Assembly: GCA_019055375.1 (NCBI GenBank) | Contig: JAHQIW010003679.1 | Span: 147,252-211,251 of the forward strand | Source: Parelaphostrongylus tenuis | Taxonomy: Eukaryota > Nematoda > Chromadorea > Rhabditida > Metastrongylidae | Length of the DNA: 64,000 nt | Direction: 5' to 3' | Shown: one piece after another, positions 33,802 through 43,970 of the stretch | Layout of the letters: every line of letters begins with the position of its first letter | How positions within the stretch are numbered: position 1 is the stretch's first letter | Notes under the pieces: generated by a model | Database searches by the model: none | The model's input: the letters and a program-made list of their open reading frames with translations, nothing else | What the model was told of the DNA's origin: nothing | Program-made: the position numbers and the translations under genes

Positions 33802-33893
33802 CTTCGGATTTGCCTTGTCAATCGAACTTCCTCTGTTATGCATCGCAATCCAAAAATCTTCCACAGATGCCCATTATCGACAAAGGCCATGTT
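33802..33893 (-). CDS. Candidate internal exon, function unknown
   Basis: A good acceptor (GATCTATTCAG) and donor (AAG|GTAACT) enclose the only open frame, reading MAFVDNGHLWKIFGLRCITE and then EVRLTRQIR. It is hydrophilic and unrecognised. It does not join in phase with the exon at 32424-32636, so the two are either separated by another exon or unrelated. Confidence 0.35.
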
Positions 33894-33942
33894 CTGAATA
33901 GATCATAGTAGGCATGCTGTAAGCGCACAAGTACGTTTTGAA

Positions 33943-34180
33943 ACGCAACATTTAGACCTAAGAGAATTGAGTGGTGTGCAAAAGTACGGCCTCAGAATTG
34001 AACCCGCGTTTCATCCATACCGGAGAGGTGTGCTACTACCACTACACCACCAAGGCGCATTTGCGCTACCACCCATTTTTCCACATCGCTATGTTAGCTC
34101 AATTCTCTTAGGTATATATGTAACATAATAACACTGCGAAAAAACAGTAAAAATAGTAGAATTTTCGAGTATTAGTAATT
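33943..34180 (-). mobile_element. tRNA-derived SINE, family B (copy 4)
   Basis: The minus strand reads GCCTTGGTGGTGTAGTGGTAG (A-box region), CGGTATGGATGAAACGCGGG, the B box GGGTTCAATTC, TGAGGCC and CACCACTCAATTCTCTTAGG. Upstream a second stretch ATAGAATTTTCGAGTATTAG, shared with copy 5, is present in the same orientation. Confidence 0.8.
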
Positions 34181-34279
34181 ACAATAGCTGTCAGCCCAAC
34201 TGGTTTTATAAAGTGGAATCGCATACTCGACCAAACCTTTTATAGTTTGATGGTTGATAGCTAACACAGAGTTATTGAA

Positions 34280-34470
34280 GAATGAGTGGTGGCGCAAATA
34301 TGCCTCGGCGGTGCAGTGGTAGGGCACGCGTCCTGGTATGGATGAAACGCGGGTTCGATTCCTGGCTGAGATCATGTTTTTGCTCACTACTCAGTTCTCC
34401 TCGGTAGATATGTAGCATTGTAACACGGCCCAAATAAAAACAGTAAAAATACTGGAAATTTTGAGTATTA
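34280..34470 (+). mobile_element. tRNA-derived SINE, family B (copy 5, reference copy)
   Basis: GCCTCGGCGGTGCAGTGGTAG starts a tRNA-like region in which GCCTCGG can pair with CTGAGAT (CTGAGGC in the consensus). The B box GGGTTCGATTCC is intact. The 3' part (TTTTTGCTCACTACTCAGTTC, TCGGTAGATATGTAGCAT, AATTTTGAGTATTAGCAT) is shared with the other copies. Confidence 0.8.
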
Positions 34471-34865
34471 GCATTTAGAGCTTAATACGACAAAAACATC
34501 TGGGAATGTACGCAAAATTATACAATTCACGTCACATAATACGCAACTTATGAGAGCGTTGAGAGGAATAGACAACTTCACCGGAACTGATATAAATGTT
34601 TTTCTCGATTCACCACTGTCCTAATTCTATTTATACTAGTTTATCGACAATACTTCGGAAGACAACGTCTTTTTCATTAATAGCATGCTTTCTTAGTTCG
34701 AACTGATAGGCCCTAGAGACATTGTTAGAACCAAATTCGAAATTAGCTCTGAGGCTGCTTTCTACATGAAAAATTGTGCATTAAAGAGGCTGTCATGAGT
34801 GTTACCTAAGCGGACTGGTAATCATTTTTCACTCAAACTTTAAACGAAAGTCAAACGAAAACGTA

Positions 34866-35178
34866 TTGAAGGCCAATAACTTCGAGCCGCCGACTATAAC
34901 AAGGTGGAGAGCAGTTTGCATTCGGCTCCCAGACGTTTCCACGGAACTTTCGGACGGCGGGAGATTTCGCAACATCTCGCCTCCGAGGATTTCCTCATCG
35001 AGCGATGCGATACTTTATATGCGAGGTCATCGAAGATCAATAATACGAAGACGTCAATCGACAGCATTCTATATTCCACTATTTGGTAGGCATGTTTTCT
35101 GCCTCTTATCTCACCGAGATTCTTTTTCCAAGCATTGCGAGCTTGACAAAAGTGGCCAGTCAACTTTGTAGGTGTCAT
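34866..35178. other. GC-richer segment open on both strands
   Basis: Over about 300 bp the G+C content is clearly above the surroundings, and long frames are open on plus (101 codons) and minus (94 codons). On plus, an acceptor CGGCTCCCAG and donor TTTG|GTAGGC would bound an exon (about 34928-35090) reading STELSDGGRFRNISPPRISS, then SSDAILYMRGHRRSIIRRRQ. I do not recognise it. Composition suggests a real exon or a horizontally different repeat. Confidence 0.3.
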
Positions 35179-35225
35179 GTGTTCATTGAAGAATGCAGGT
35201 CAATCTCTTGAGAAACATAAAAGCT

Positions 35226-35522
35226 GAAAAGGATAGAGCTCTCGGCGTTGATCAATCCCTGAGGTATGCGTCATGCATTCGTCTCCAATTCTCATTTTCG
35301 TTTGAGGTGTTCTAGTGCACATCTGACCTCTTCAGTGACTTGCGGTAGCCTCCCGCTATATCGAGTCAGTACTGCTTATCCTTCCAGACAATTTTGAGAC
35401 TAGTCTAGTATCGGTTCACCGACCCCGTTGAGATGGATGGCTTGATGAGGCATGAGGGCGAGATTGAACTATCGACTTTGTCTGCGAAGCAGGGCACCTT
35501 CAAACGCTGCGATAGACGCACC
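35226..35522 (-). mobile_element. tRNA-derived SINE, family A (copy 7)
   Basis: AAAAGGATAGAGCTCTCGGCG (complement of the tail) to CTGCGATAGACGCACCC (degraded head). Body landmarks are in family order. Confidence 0.8.
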
Positions 35523-36083
35523 CTTCTTCAACAACATATTGGGTATTAATCTGTATTTCAGTCCAAATCCTAGTGAACAAAGATGTCACTAGCCAGTTAC
35601 GTTTATCATAACCAAAAAATTGCCTAACACAATGGAACAAAATCTTCCCCCTTTTACAAATTTTGGACCATGATATGATGGAATTGGGCGGATGATTCAG
35701 GAGGCATAAGTACGAGCTGCCGAAAGAGAATGCAATAAAGCCCGGAATCATTCCTACTAAATCAATAAATCGATTATTATTTGAAGGCAACTCGGTCTCT
35801 TGAATGAGGAAACAATAATGAAAACCTTTATAAATGCCGCATCACGTGACTCCCTTTAAATCAACATCGTATAAAAATAGCGATCCCGAAATATTCGAAA
35901 ATATTTCTTGGCAGATTGTGCGATCTATCTTTTATGCTGAGTGAATTTTCGATCGACTGAGATCTCCTCAGGATTTCAGCCACAACAGAACAATATGGTG
36001 TTCCAAGATTGTTCTCAGTGATCATTTCCCCCTTCGCATTTTCACTTGCGGGTACAGTAAATACTTGTGTTACAGTGTTAGTC
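35523..36083. other. No firm gene
   Basis: A minus-strand frame (35600-35760) with the hydrophobic stretch GMIPGFIAFSFGSSYLCLL is open but lacks good splice sites. It may be part of the membrane-protein remnants nearby. Confidence 0.3.
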
Positions 36084-36085
36084 GG

Positions 36086-36205
36086 AGCTCATGTGTCGCA
36101 GTGGTTAGAGGTGCTCTGCGTCGCACACGAGGTCGATGGTTTCGATCACGCACTCATGGCTCACGAAGCCCCCTTCACTCAATCCCATCGGGACCTCATG
36201 TACCA
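36086..36205 (+). mobile_element. tRNA-derived SINE, family A (copy 8, head only)
   Basis: GAGCTCATGTGTCGCAGTGG, then TTAGAGGTGCTCTGCGTCGC, ACACGAGGTCGATGG and GGCTCACGAAGCC. Only the tRNA-related 5' 120 bp remain. Confidence 0.8.
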
Positions 36206-37226
36206 CTTATAGCACATGCGTGTTTTCGTGGTTTTCCTCGTCGAGCACAGATTTTTTATGAGACTTTAGGCAGTTATTCGATTGCGGGAAACTGTGGTTC
36301 TGAAAGTATGCTTGGCTTTTGAAATCACTTTTCTGGTAAACTGTAACAACTATGAGAATATTGATTTCTTTTTCTTGGAGTGCACAGTGTGATTTGGAGT
36401 CGCGTTTGCATAGTCTTTTCACCGAACAAAGGTTTTTCGCCAAAGTTTAAGTAATCATTCGTTAGCTTGAAAATGGCAATTTTGAATCTAAACTTGGTTT
36501 TCGAGTTAAATATAAGGTGTATGTTTCCAGAGCGGTGTAAAAACGGTGACGAAATTGCGTTTTGTTTTTGGATTGCTTTGCGTGCTTCGCTATCGTTTAT
36601 ACCTGACTTTAGAATAGATTTTCAGCAATCTTTCGGTAGTTCAAAAGGTATAGATTCAAAAAACTATTTTATTTTTTTGAACTGATTTTTAGTGCGCTAT
36701 GACAGGCGAATTAAGTTCGCGTTCTACGCTCTGAGCAGCGCGACGCTTAAACTTTGCAGTGGATGCATTGGTATTATTGTGAAAATCGTGCTCTGAAAAG
36801 AATTCATAATTAAAACAAAATGTTATTTCACTCAAATCCTTCTGTGAAAATTTTTTTAGTGAAAAGGACTTCTATGTGTCTTAAAAATTCCCGCTTTTGA
36901 AGGCGAAGGCCACATTAATGGGGAAACAACGTGTCGCCATTTCTTACTTCTTACTTTCTGGCAGTATGCAAAGGTTAAATTCAAAAACACATTTACTTCA
37001 ATGCTTAGGTCGACTGCACATCGTGCTTATTCGTTTAGTTTTGCTCCGAGCATGAGCAGCGCTTACACGTAATACTATTTTTCTATAAGATCCACACAAT
37101 GTCCACAACGTGGTGAGACTTCCAGAATACTCTTGGGTGTCGGCTGTTGAGCGATATGGTCTTGTAGGTACTTGAGATAAAATTCCACCTTGATTCGGTG
37201 ATTTTCCTTAAGTCTTTGCAGATTTT
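36206..37226. other. No gene seen
   Basis: AT-rich DNA with one member of the dispersed 'GAAAAGGACTTC...GTGCTCTGTGAC' repeat near 36650-36720. No exon supported. Confidence 0.4.
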
Positions 37227-37900
37227 CTACGCCTTTTCAAGACACTTATGCGTCATCAGGTGAAAGAAACGCGGATGTACCTCAACTGTGAAATTAAATA
37301 ATTCAAAGCAGTTTCGTAACGAAGTACTCCTATTTAGATATCTTCCTGGTGGTATGATGAGATGAGCAGCAATTTCCTCTGTGAAATCCACAAGTAGCTT
37401 GGGCTTGTTGTAACTATGCACGACCCTAAATGTTCTCGTCGTTGAGTCGATGGTGGGACTGTGCGCTGTGGAAAATATCATAGTATCTTTTTTGTCATTT
37501 CGTCTGAGCAGCAATACAGCTTTCTTACTCTGTACGACCCATGGCGCGCCCCTTCTGCGATTGGTGTTGCATGAATCCATTAGGTAATCCTCGCTATTCT
37601 TTCTGCGCGCCCCGACCAAGGCGTTTCTTTGTGGAAACATTCTTTGTGGAACAAACCCTCGGCAGGTTCAGTACTAGTATGCCCATTGACGAATTAGACG
37701 TGTCCGCCCTCATCTGGTAAGGCCATCCATCGGGTCCATCACAATACTGTCTGGGATTCGTCCGGGCGCGCATAGGAGTTGTGCCTGCACTTGCGTATGC
37801 AAACGTGTTGTACTTGTATCCCCCTAAACTGCACAGTTTGAACAGCTTCATCCCGTATTTATCCCTTTTGTTGCGTCGTCAATTACGTCAAGCTCCGAAC
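37227..37900 (-). pseudogene. piggyBac-like transposase remnant
   Basis: Read 5' to 3' on minus, the first frame (37900-37660) has TKGINTGMKLFKLCSLGGYK, like the piggyBac block 'G-K-W-LCD--TGY', then MGILVLNL. The second frame (37640-37227) has RRRGAPW followed by LLRRNDKKDTMIFSTAHSP, like the 'W-DKKDV-mLST-H' block, then VVHSYNKPKLLVDFTEEIAA, like 'v--YN--MGGVD--D---'. The order and spacing fit the C-terminal half of a PGBD4-type transposase, but a frameshift near 37650 and a lost GGVD core leave it dead. The N-terminal half was not found. Confidence 0.65.
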
Positions 37901-37904
37901 TTTC

Positions 37905-38940
37905 TGAGAGACGGAGAAAAATTTTCTAATTAGGTGAGAAAAAGCGGGCCTTTTGGGGAACCAAATGAAATCGCTGCGCGTAACTCCATCGAAGTGAGCA
38001 AGATTTTCGTTATTTAATTGGACATATTTATTCTGTCTCAACAAGATGCTTAAACTTATTTCGATAATTTAGTTCAGGCGCGATTACCTTTACTTGCACA
38101 TATGATTTTGATGCATATGTGTCTTATATGCGAGAAAAGTCTGAGGGGGAAGCATAATTTTTTTTTGTTCTCACGACATCTTGTGAAAACTCTTTGCAAC
38201 AAGAAATTCGTTCTAGAATTTCCATTAATAAATGCTATTAAATGGCTGCTTAACTTTGAATACAAAGCTATTTGTAGACCATATCCGAGCAAACAGACAA
38301 ACCGAATTTCAAACACAACTTTGTTTTCGATGTTACAGTATAGTAAATTTTTCAAAAACCATCTAAGGAATCGTAATCGCCAAAATTCAAGTATCGAATA
38401 AATACTAATGTTTAGAGAAAAAGCTGTTTCCACCGCAGAAAGCTTGGTTTCCAAAGTGTTTTTTACGCTTCGTTATCGTTGACCTGGCGTCGTATGCAAT
38501 GTACAACATCTTTTTTTTTGGCAAGATATTCAGTGTTTTCCTTTTCAAGCATTATCATTATTTTCAAGTATTGTATATAATAAAATATATTGTAGAGGCC
38601 AATTATGCATTCAACTGATCGATTTATATCATAATGCTCTTTGTACAACATCACGATTGACAGAATGCCACATCACTGTGATTTCCTAGTGAAAGAGAGC
38701 TTTTCCTTCCAAACATAAGCGTGATATTCGCACAAAAAGCATTAGAGCGTGTAGAGAAAGTTTTGAAGTATTGAAATATCGCAGAGAACCCCAGACTTTC
38801 GTCCAAAGCGACAAAAAAAAACCTTAATCAAATCCTAAAAACGCGCCTTGGGGTTGCGATTTGCACTGCGCGTGGCTATTACAACCGGTAGTCCTGAAAA
38901 GGTCAATAGGTAACAGACATTTTTAGAGATCAGGCACCTA
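37905..38940. other. No gene seen
   Basis: AT-rich. Frames near 38074-38454 are open on both strands without splice context and resemble low-complexity noise. Confidence 0.4.
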
Positions 38941-38947
38941 CCTGAAA

Positions 38948-39085
38948 CATCAGTAGCTAAGCGCGAGTCATTGCAAAGGCCAATCATTCATTCAGTCACC
39001 TCAAGCGACGTTAAAAATTGAAGACCAATGCACAGCGCTTTTCATAGGGATTGATCAAGGCCGAGAGCTTTCTGCTTTATTCTTT
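38948..39085 (+). mobile_element. tRNA-derived SINE, family A (copy 9, 3' part only)
   Basis: GCGAGTCATTGCAAAGGCCAA through TCACCTCAAGCGACGTTAAA to GATTGATCAAGGCCGAGAGC. The head is missing. It lies just left of the LINE 3' fragment. Confidence 0.75.
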
Positions 39086-39111
39086 ATTATGATGTTATAA
39101 TTATATATCCG

Positions 39112-39445
39112 AAGTTTCGGCCTACGTCAAAGATCTAAGATTAGAGACGACGTTCTACATGCCAGAATATCGAGAATAAGGTGGGCTGGACACGTTATGC
39201 GCTTCAACGGCAACCGATGGACGGGAGCCGTTGCCGACTGCATTGCTCGGGACATCAAGCCCTCAATAGGAAGATTATCAGCCCGTTGGTCTAAGTTCCT
39301 CGCGAAAGGTATAGAAAAAGATATGACGCTCAGCGAATCCCTAGAGCGAGGAGAACCCACTGGGCTGCTCTTGCACGAGACAGGAAAGATGGAAGTGTTG
39401 CTGGTACCCGCTCGAATCACTCGACGATCAACGTGACGACAGTGC
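39112..39445 (+). mobile_element. RTE-type LINE, 3' fragment (LINE copy 4)
   Basis: Matches the 3' end of the 18.5-kb copy: CGGCCTACGTCAAAGATCTA, ATGCCAGAATATCGA, GTGGGCTGGACACGTTATGC, GCGAATCCCTAGAGCGAGGA. It encodes the region of the RT C-terminus with GHVMR. It is the 5'-truncated type of copy usual for LINEs. It lacks the tandem ACAGGTGAC tail seen in copy 1. Confidence 0.85.
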
Positions 39446-39683
39446 ACAAGGCATTGCTGGTGTTAGCAAGGAATTCTTTGTGTTGAATCTATTTTAAAGC
39501 GGCATCTTGCCTATCTTTTTTTGTACGCATGGTAACCTTTGTGTTTTCAATTAAAAAACACTAACGACAAACGAGCACAAACGATGGAATTTCTCACTCG
39601 TCAAATCTTTGAAAAAGTCGTTCTTTTCTCATTATATTGTTCAGAAAGTAAAAACGAGCAGTCTTCAAACCGGGCAGCTTCAG

Positions 39684-39813
39684 CTTATTTTTAAGGATGT
39701 TATGGACGCCTCCGCCCACTGATCCTGAGGCATTTAGAGCATTGAATGCTCCTAATTTCATTGAATTTGGTGCAGATCTTCTGAGTGTTATCCGGAATAA
39801 ATACGGCGGTTGA
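39684..39813 (+). CDS. Candidate 3'-terminal exon, function unknown
   Basis: After the acceptor CAGCTTCAG the frame reads MLWTPPPTDPEAFRALNAPN and continues FIEFGADLLSVIRNKYGG to a TGA at 39811. The composition is unlike the AT-rich background and looks like real protein, but I do not recognise it. An earlier acceptor (TATTGTTCAG at about 39650) opens a different frame that stops within the exon. It could be the end of a plus-strand gene whose upstream part is displaced by repeats. Confidence 0.4.
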
Positions 39814-39906
39814 ACGACTTTTTAGATGACAGTTCTCAATCCCGCCACTCATATTTCACACCTCTGTGAGGACTCTGTGATGAAATATTTGAAAGATCAT
39901 GATCAT

Positions 39907-39987
39907 GGTCAGGTGGCCGAGTGGTTAAGGCGATGGACTGCTAATCCATTGGGCTTCCCCGCGTGAGTTCGAATGTCACCCTGATTG
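39907..39987 (+). tRNA. tRNA-Ser(GCU)
   Basis: Acceptor stem GGTCAGG/CCTGATT (two G-U pairs), A box TGGCCGAGTGG, anticodon stem ATGGA/TCCAT with loop CTGCTAA giving anticodon GCT, serine-type long variable arm (TGGGCTTCCCCGC), T loop TTCGAAT, discriminator G39987. A run of T (39991-39994) could terminate polymerase III. The T stem has one G-G mismatch, because the usual GTTCGAATC is GTTCGAATG, so it might be slightly decayed. No intron and no SINE body follows, unlike the tRNA-like repeats nearby. Confidence 0.88.
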
Positions 39988-40240
39988 AAGTTTTGCATTG
40001 GTGCCAGCTGTATGTGGAAGGAAGAATATCAACAGAAAGATCCAGAGTGTACTTGCTGTTCTGGAGTTTCTTTGCTGTCATGTTGTATTGATAATCATAA
40101 TCTGCAATCTATAATAACAGTCTGCAGAGAAAATTTTCTCTTGTTAACTGGGGAAACGATTCTCCACAGAACTTGAGCTCATCAGAAAGCTTGTTTTCTT
40201 GCCCATCGAATGAAATATCATTTGTTCACACAGCTTTCAT

Positions 40241-40563
40241 AATGGAACTATCCAAGGCTGAAATTCATCTCCTGCCCCTTTATTGCTGGAAATTGGGTGT
40301 CAGCACACCTCAGGCTTATCGACAATTTTGCGAAGAGTGCGGTGGCAAAAGCTTTGATATTCGTACAGTTCAGCGTTAGCTCAAGGCATTTCGTGAAGGA
40401 AGAGATCGATTACCCGAGAAGGCAAGTGAAAGTCGTTCACGAGATGTCGATTGCCAAGCAGCTGTCGCTCGATCTCAGGAAGATCCATCGATGAATTGTC
40501 AGATGTTGGCTGACGAGTTTGCTTGTGATCCAATGGCGATTCGACACATTCTCCAGTCATGAT
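40241..40563 (+). pseudogene. mariner-family transposase, N-terminal DNA-binding part
   Basis: From ATG at 40241 the frame encodes the helix-turn-helix domain of a mariner transposase: MELSKAEIHLLPLYCWKLGV, then AYRQFCEECGGKSFDIRTVQ. A TAG at 40377 replaces the conserved Trp (family: 'TVQRWFKRFR-G'). After the stop the frame continues LKAFREGRDRLPEKASESRS, then MNCQMLADEFACDPMAIRHI, the second helix-turn-helix, and ends at TGA 40561. The catalytic DDD domain is missing entirely. Confidence 0.75.
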
Positions 40564-40765
40564 GTGAAAAACGATTATTTAAACTTTTGAGTTCTCCTTT
40601 ATTTGGGCTTAACTGGTGTATAAATGAATTTTTTTCATGCATTCTGATATTACTACACGGCTTTCCCGACAATCTGTTATATTACTGCCTATCAAGAGAA
40701 GTGGGCACTTTTACGTTATCCGCTCTTTGTTTTGAACCACTGAAATCATTGCGTTTTCTGCTTAG

Positions 40766-40877
40766 CGCGCTGAAGGAGCGCTCAGATGAAGTCGATATGT
40801 CGGCGGATGGAGGAACTATCCGGAGTAATGACTTTCTAGATTCTAAGGAAAAAGCGAAAAAAGTCGCGTCCCCAAAG
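40766..40877 (+). CDS. Candidate internal exon, function unknown
   Basis: A good acceptor (TTTTCTGCTTAG) and donor (CAAAG|GTTTAA) bound a frame reading ALKERSDEVDMSADGGTIRS and NDFLDSKEKAKKVASPK. It is strongly hydrophilic, with typical exon length (112 nt). No domain recognised. It is on the same strand as the exons at 39684, 43153 and 44822, but linkage was not shown. Confidence 0.4.
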
Positions 40878-41250
40878 GTTTAATACAAAGGTGGCATACT
40901 TTGTGTGGTCAACCGTTAGTTCATGAGCATGCGTATGTTCTATCGCCTTTTTGAAAATCTGACAATTTTCCAGCTTAGGTTTTTTTTTGAGTTTTCCATA
41001 AATAGGCAACTTAAAGGGGAAAGGTTAGTATAAGGCGCATGCTTGATATGTTCACGTGCGAACAAAAGCTATGAATCAGTCGCGCATAGCAGAAACAAAA
41101 ACCCCATCTTCTTAATCCACCTATGTGTCAAGAGAGTCCACCGGATGGTTCTGGATGCTCCAAACTTTTATACACTGCTGGATTAAACTGAACACAGTCT
41201 GTCCTCATAGCATACCTACTGAATGCCGGTAAGAACTTTCGTCACCACGG

Positions 41251-41392
41251 GCCCAACCCTCCGTGTCTCCAACCCCCAACGCGTTGCGTATAACAGTGGC
41301 GTCAAACTCTGGTACACTGAGGTTAGACACAACACGCTCAGGGTGAGAAATGCAGACGGTTGGGTCCGCGATTCCGGAGGGACCGATAAGAG
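41251..41392. mobile_element. Small fold-back MITE (GGACCCAACC-family, copy 1)
   Basis: Left arm GGGCCCAACCCTCCGTGTCT followed by CCAACCCCCAACGCGTTGCGT. Right arm (inverted) ACACAACACGCTCAGGGTGA followed by GAAATGCAGACGGTTGGGTCC. About 140 bp with imperfect arms of about 50 bp and no coding capacity. Related copies are at 44345, 60211 and 62660. Confidence 0.7.
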
Positions 41393-41401
41393 GTGCATCA
41401 A

Positions 41402-41625
41402 TAAATAAAAGTAAAGCATTCGGCTTTGATGAATCACTGAGGGATACACCGCACATTCGACATTATTAAGTATCGCTTGAGGTCACTGAATGCTTATCTG
41501 TGGTCTTTATAACAACTTACGGTGGTCAACCGGTATGTCAGCTCAGTGCTGCTATCCTCCCAGGCGAGTCCGCTGCCAGCTCGCCGATTCCAGGGGATGG
41601 AAGTCTTGGCGAGTAATGACTGCTG
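41402..41625 (-). mobile_element. tRNA-derived SINE, family A (copy 10, head missing)
   Basis: AAAGTAAAGCATTCGGCTTTG (complement of the tail) through GGTCACTGAATGCTTATCTG to the middle of the body. The tRNA-like head is absent. Confidence 0.65.
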
Positions 41626-42775
41626 CCACTTACCACGTGTTCGGCGAACGGCACTTTTGATCGTAGCACTTCCTGCTTCGCGAAAGGTTCTAATACGAAT
41701 TGTAAGTTTCTTAGGCAAACTGTCTACGAGAACTCATTGAATATATAGAATTAGGCTTCAGCATCGATAAAGTAAGTAAACGTGTTCGCAAAATTGCAAG
41801 GATTCGAGTGGGTTTTACTTCAATTAACGAGATTCACTATTAGCTCAGATGTGTGTTCTTCTAAGTGGATTGGAAACAGAGAGTTTATAAACATCAAAAC
41901 CTTGTTTTTCAAAGTTCTCCTTCATTTGCTCCAGAAAATTCGTTTGTTCGCTTTCGAAGTTTTCTTTATGATCTTGATAATAATATACCAATGATCCTAG
42001 GAAAAATTTAAAGACTGTTCGAATACCTTTCAATCGAATGTTGAGACCTTGCTTAAAATTTATACATCTAGACGACATAATCTGAGCCTATCATGAGGTC
42101 TATTTTGGCACTTATGAAGTGCAAGGTACATGTACTGGCCTTTTAGCCTCATCAGTAGCATAGTGCCATTCGCTTTAGTCAGTTGGTCGGGGAAACATCC
42201 TCCACATTGGGGAATATATGCTGAACTTTCTACACTAAACGTACGGTGAAGAGATCAACGTGAGGTTTTTTCAGAGTGATGTCGAGTGCATGGCTTACGG
42301 CTGTTAAGCATTATGTAACATTACCTGGCAGTCGACTGCTGTGAGACCTGATCAAACTATGTCCTTTATCAGTCCAGTCGCTCATGCAACCATTTATATG
42401 CTTTACATTTACGAAATTTTCCAAAATATTACCAAGCGTACTTCAAGCCTTCTCATAGTTTCATGCCATATCTTGGCTTCTAATGTTTTTCCGGTTCTGA
42501 TATGACCATTTTTGGTGAGGATTTTGGCCTCTCACATTCATTTACCACTGGAAGTCACTTCACTTTTGCTGAAAATCAACTCACTAGGTGGCAAACCCTG
42601 TGTTGACCATGAGTCATCGACAATCTTAGAGACCTCTAGAAACACCTTCGAAGGGATTCGTGAGGGATTCATAAATTCCTTAGCAAGCTAGCAATATATC
42701 GCCTAGTTGTTTTGCTGTGGCCAGCTTTATCCTTTGTATTGGATAAATATCGAAATTTTGAGCAATGCTCCTATG

Positions 42776-43070
42776 AAAGCACGTATAGCGCAGTGCTTAA
42801 AGGTGCTCTGCGATATAAAGTCGTCGACCAATCTGTGGTCGATGATTCAATCATGCTCTCAAAGCTCACCAAACCTTCCATTTTTTCAGATTCTGATGAT
42901 TGCTACCAGACTTGTTCGGGAGGATAGCAGCAATGACTGATGAATGGGTTGGCAAGCACTAGCCATTGTAAAAACCGGAGATATGCTCAATCACCGCAAA
43001 TTGTTCTAAATGAGAAATAATGCATGGCGAGTCCGTCAGGGGATCACTCATTATCGGAAACTTTATTTTT
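42776..43070 (+). mobile_element. tRNA-derived SINE, family A (copy 11)
   Basis: AGCACGTATAGCGCAGTGCTT (head), AAAGCTCACCAAACC, CCAGACTTGTTCGGGAGGAT, GGGGATCACTCATTATCGGA, AACTTTATTTTTT (tail). Moderately diverged. Confidence 0.75.
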
Positions 43071-43152
43071 TGGCATTCTTCTATTAATAGCAAGCTGGTC
43101 TCAGTTGTTACATAAAAATTTGTTGAGATGTGTTCAAACCGCTTATTTACAG

Positions 43153-43256
43153 AGTGCCTTCTTTCCCCAAGTAATTTTCAACATTATGTTGCCATCAATG
43201 ATCTTCAACGCCGGGTGCAGTTTGAAAAAAGCGTCATTTCTTTTGCAATATTGGCA
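43153..43256 (+). CDS. Na+/H+ exchanger-like exon (partial)
   Basis: Between the acceptor GCTTATTTACAG and the donor GTACGT the frame reads SAFFPQVIFNIMLPSMIFNA, then GCSLKKASFLLQYW. This resembles the helix of cation/proton antiporter family NHE with the amiloride-site motif ('FF-LLLPPIIFdAGYsLkk--FF'). The conserved LPP is LPS and GY is GC. Neighbouring helices were not found within about 1 kb on either side, where SINEs occupy most of the space. It could be an exon of a gene with long repeat-filled introns, or a stranded remnant. Confidence 0.45.
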
Positions 43257-43343
43257 GTACGTTCGTTTTCGCATATGTTGGTATGAATATTTCCTGTTTT
43301 GCGAAAGGATGTGTTTTTTAACTTTATATTCTAATAACGTCAT

Positions 43344-43583
43344 CGGGCATCGCTGAAGGTATTTGAATGCATATCTCTGGCCTTTACAGTGAGCTACAGC
43401 GGCCTGAATGTATTGAATCAGTGTGCTCCTATCCTCTCATAAGTCTGCTACCAGTTCACCGAACACGAAGAGATGCAAGGCATGGTGAGCCTTGAGCGCG
43501 GGATCGAACCATCGACCATCGACTGATCAGTCATGTGTGACACAAGGTATCGCTGACCATCGTCGCATGCCACATGCGTTTTG
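43344..43583 (-). mobile_element. tRNA-derived SINE, family A (copy 12, tail missing)
   Basis: From the middle of the body (GGTATTTGAATGCATATCTC) to the head (CATGCCACATGCG). It contains GATCGAACCATCGACCATCG, the complement of the B-box area. Confidence 0.75.
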
Positions 43584-43970
43584 ATAACCAGAAGTACAAA
43601 GTAGTAGAAGAAAAATTCTATTCTTTTTGTTTGATTTGATTCTCAGTGTACATGCTGCCTCAGGAAGCTATACTATTTTGAAGTAGTAGGGTAGCAAATT
43701 TTTCAAAAAGATGGGGGTGTTTTTTAAGATCAGATGGGCGATTCGTGACCTGATGGTATTGTTTTGTAATATAAGAGGTACAGACTTTTTGTTTTGTTTC
43801 GTATCATGTCTTAGGTGTTATTTTCTTACAATTTAAAACAATTTTTTACCCTTGTACGCACTCACTTCGAATTTTGAAAAAAGTGGTTCAGATAGATTTA
43901 TTGAGAAGCTATCGCGACACCGTATAACGTCTTAGTTCAACAGAATATAGTCATAGTTAACAAATGATCT

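Noticed and set aside
40501..40520. Another hammerhead core (GCTGACGAGTTTGC)
   Set aside because: CTGACGA occurs, but there is no stem II partner or GAAA. It is coding sequence of the mariner remnant.
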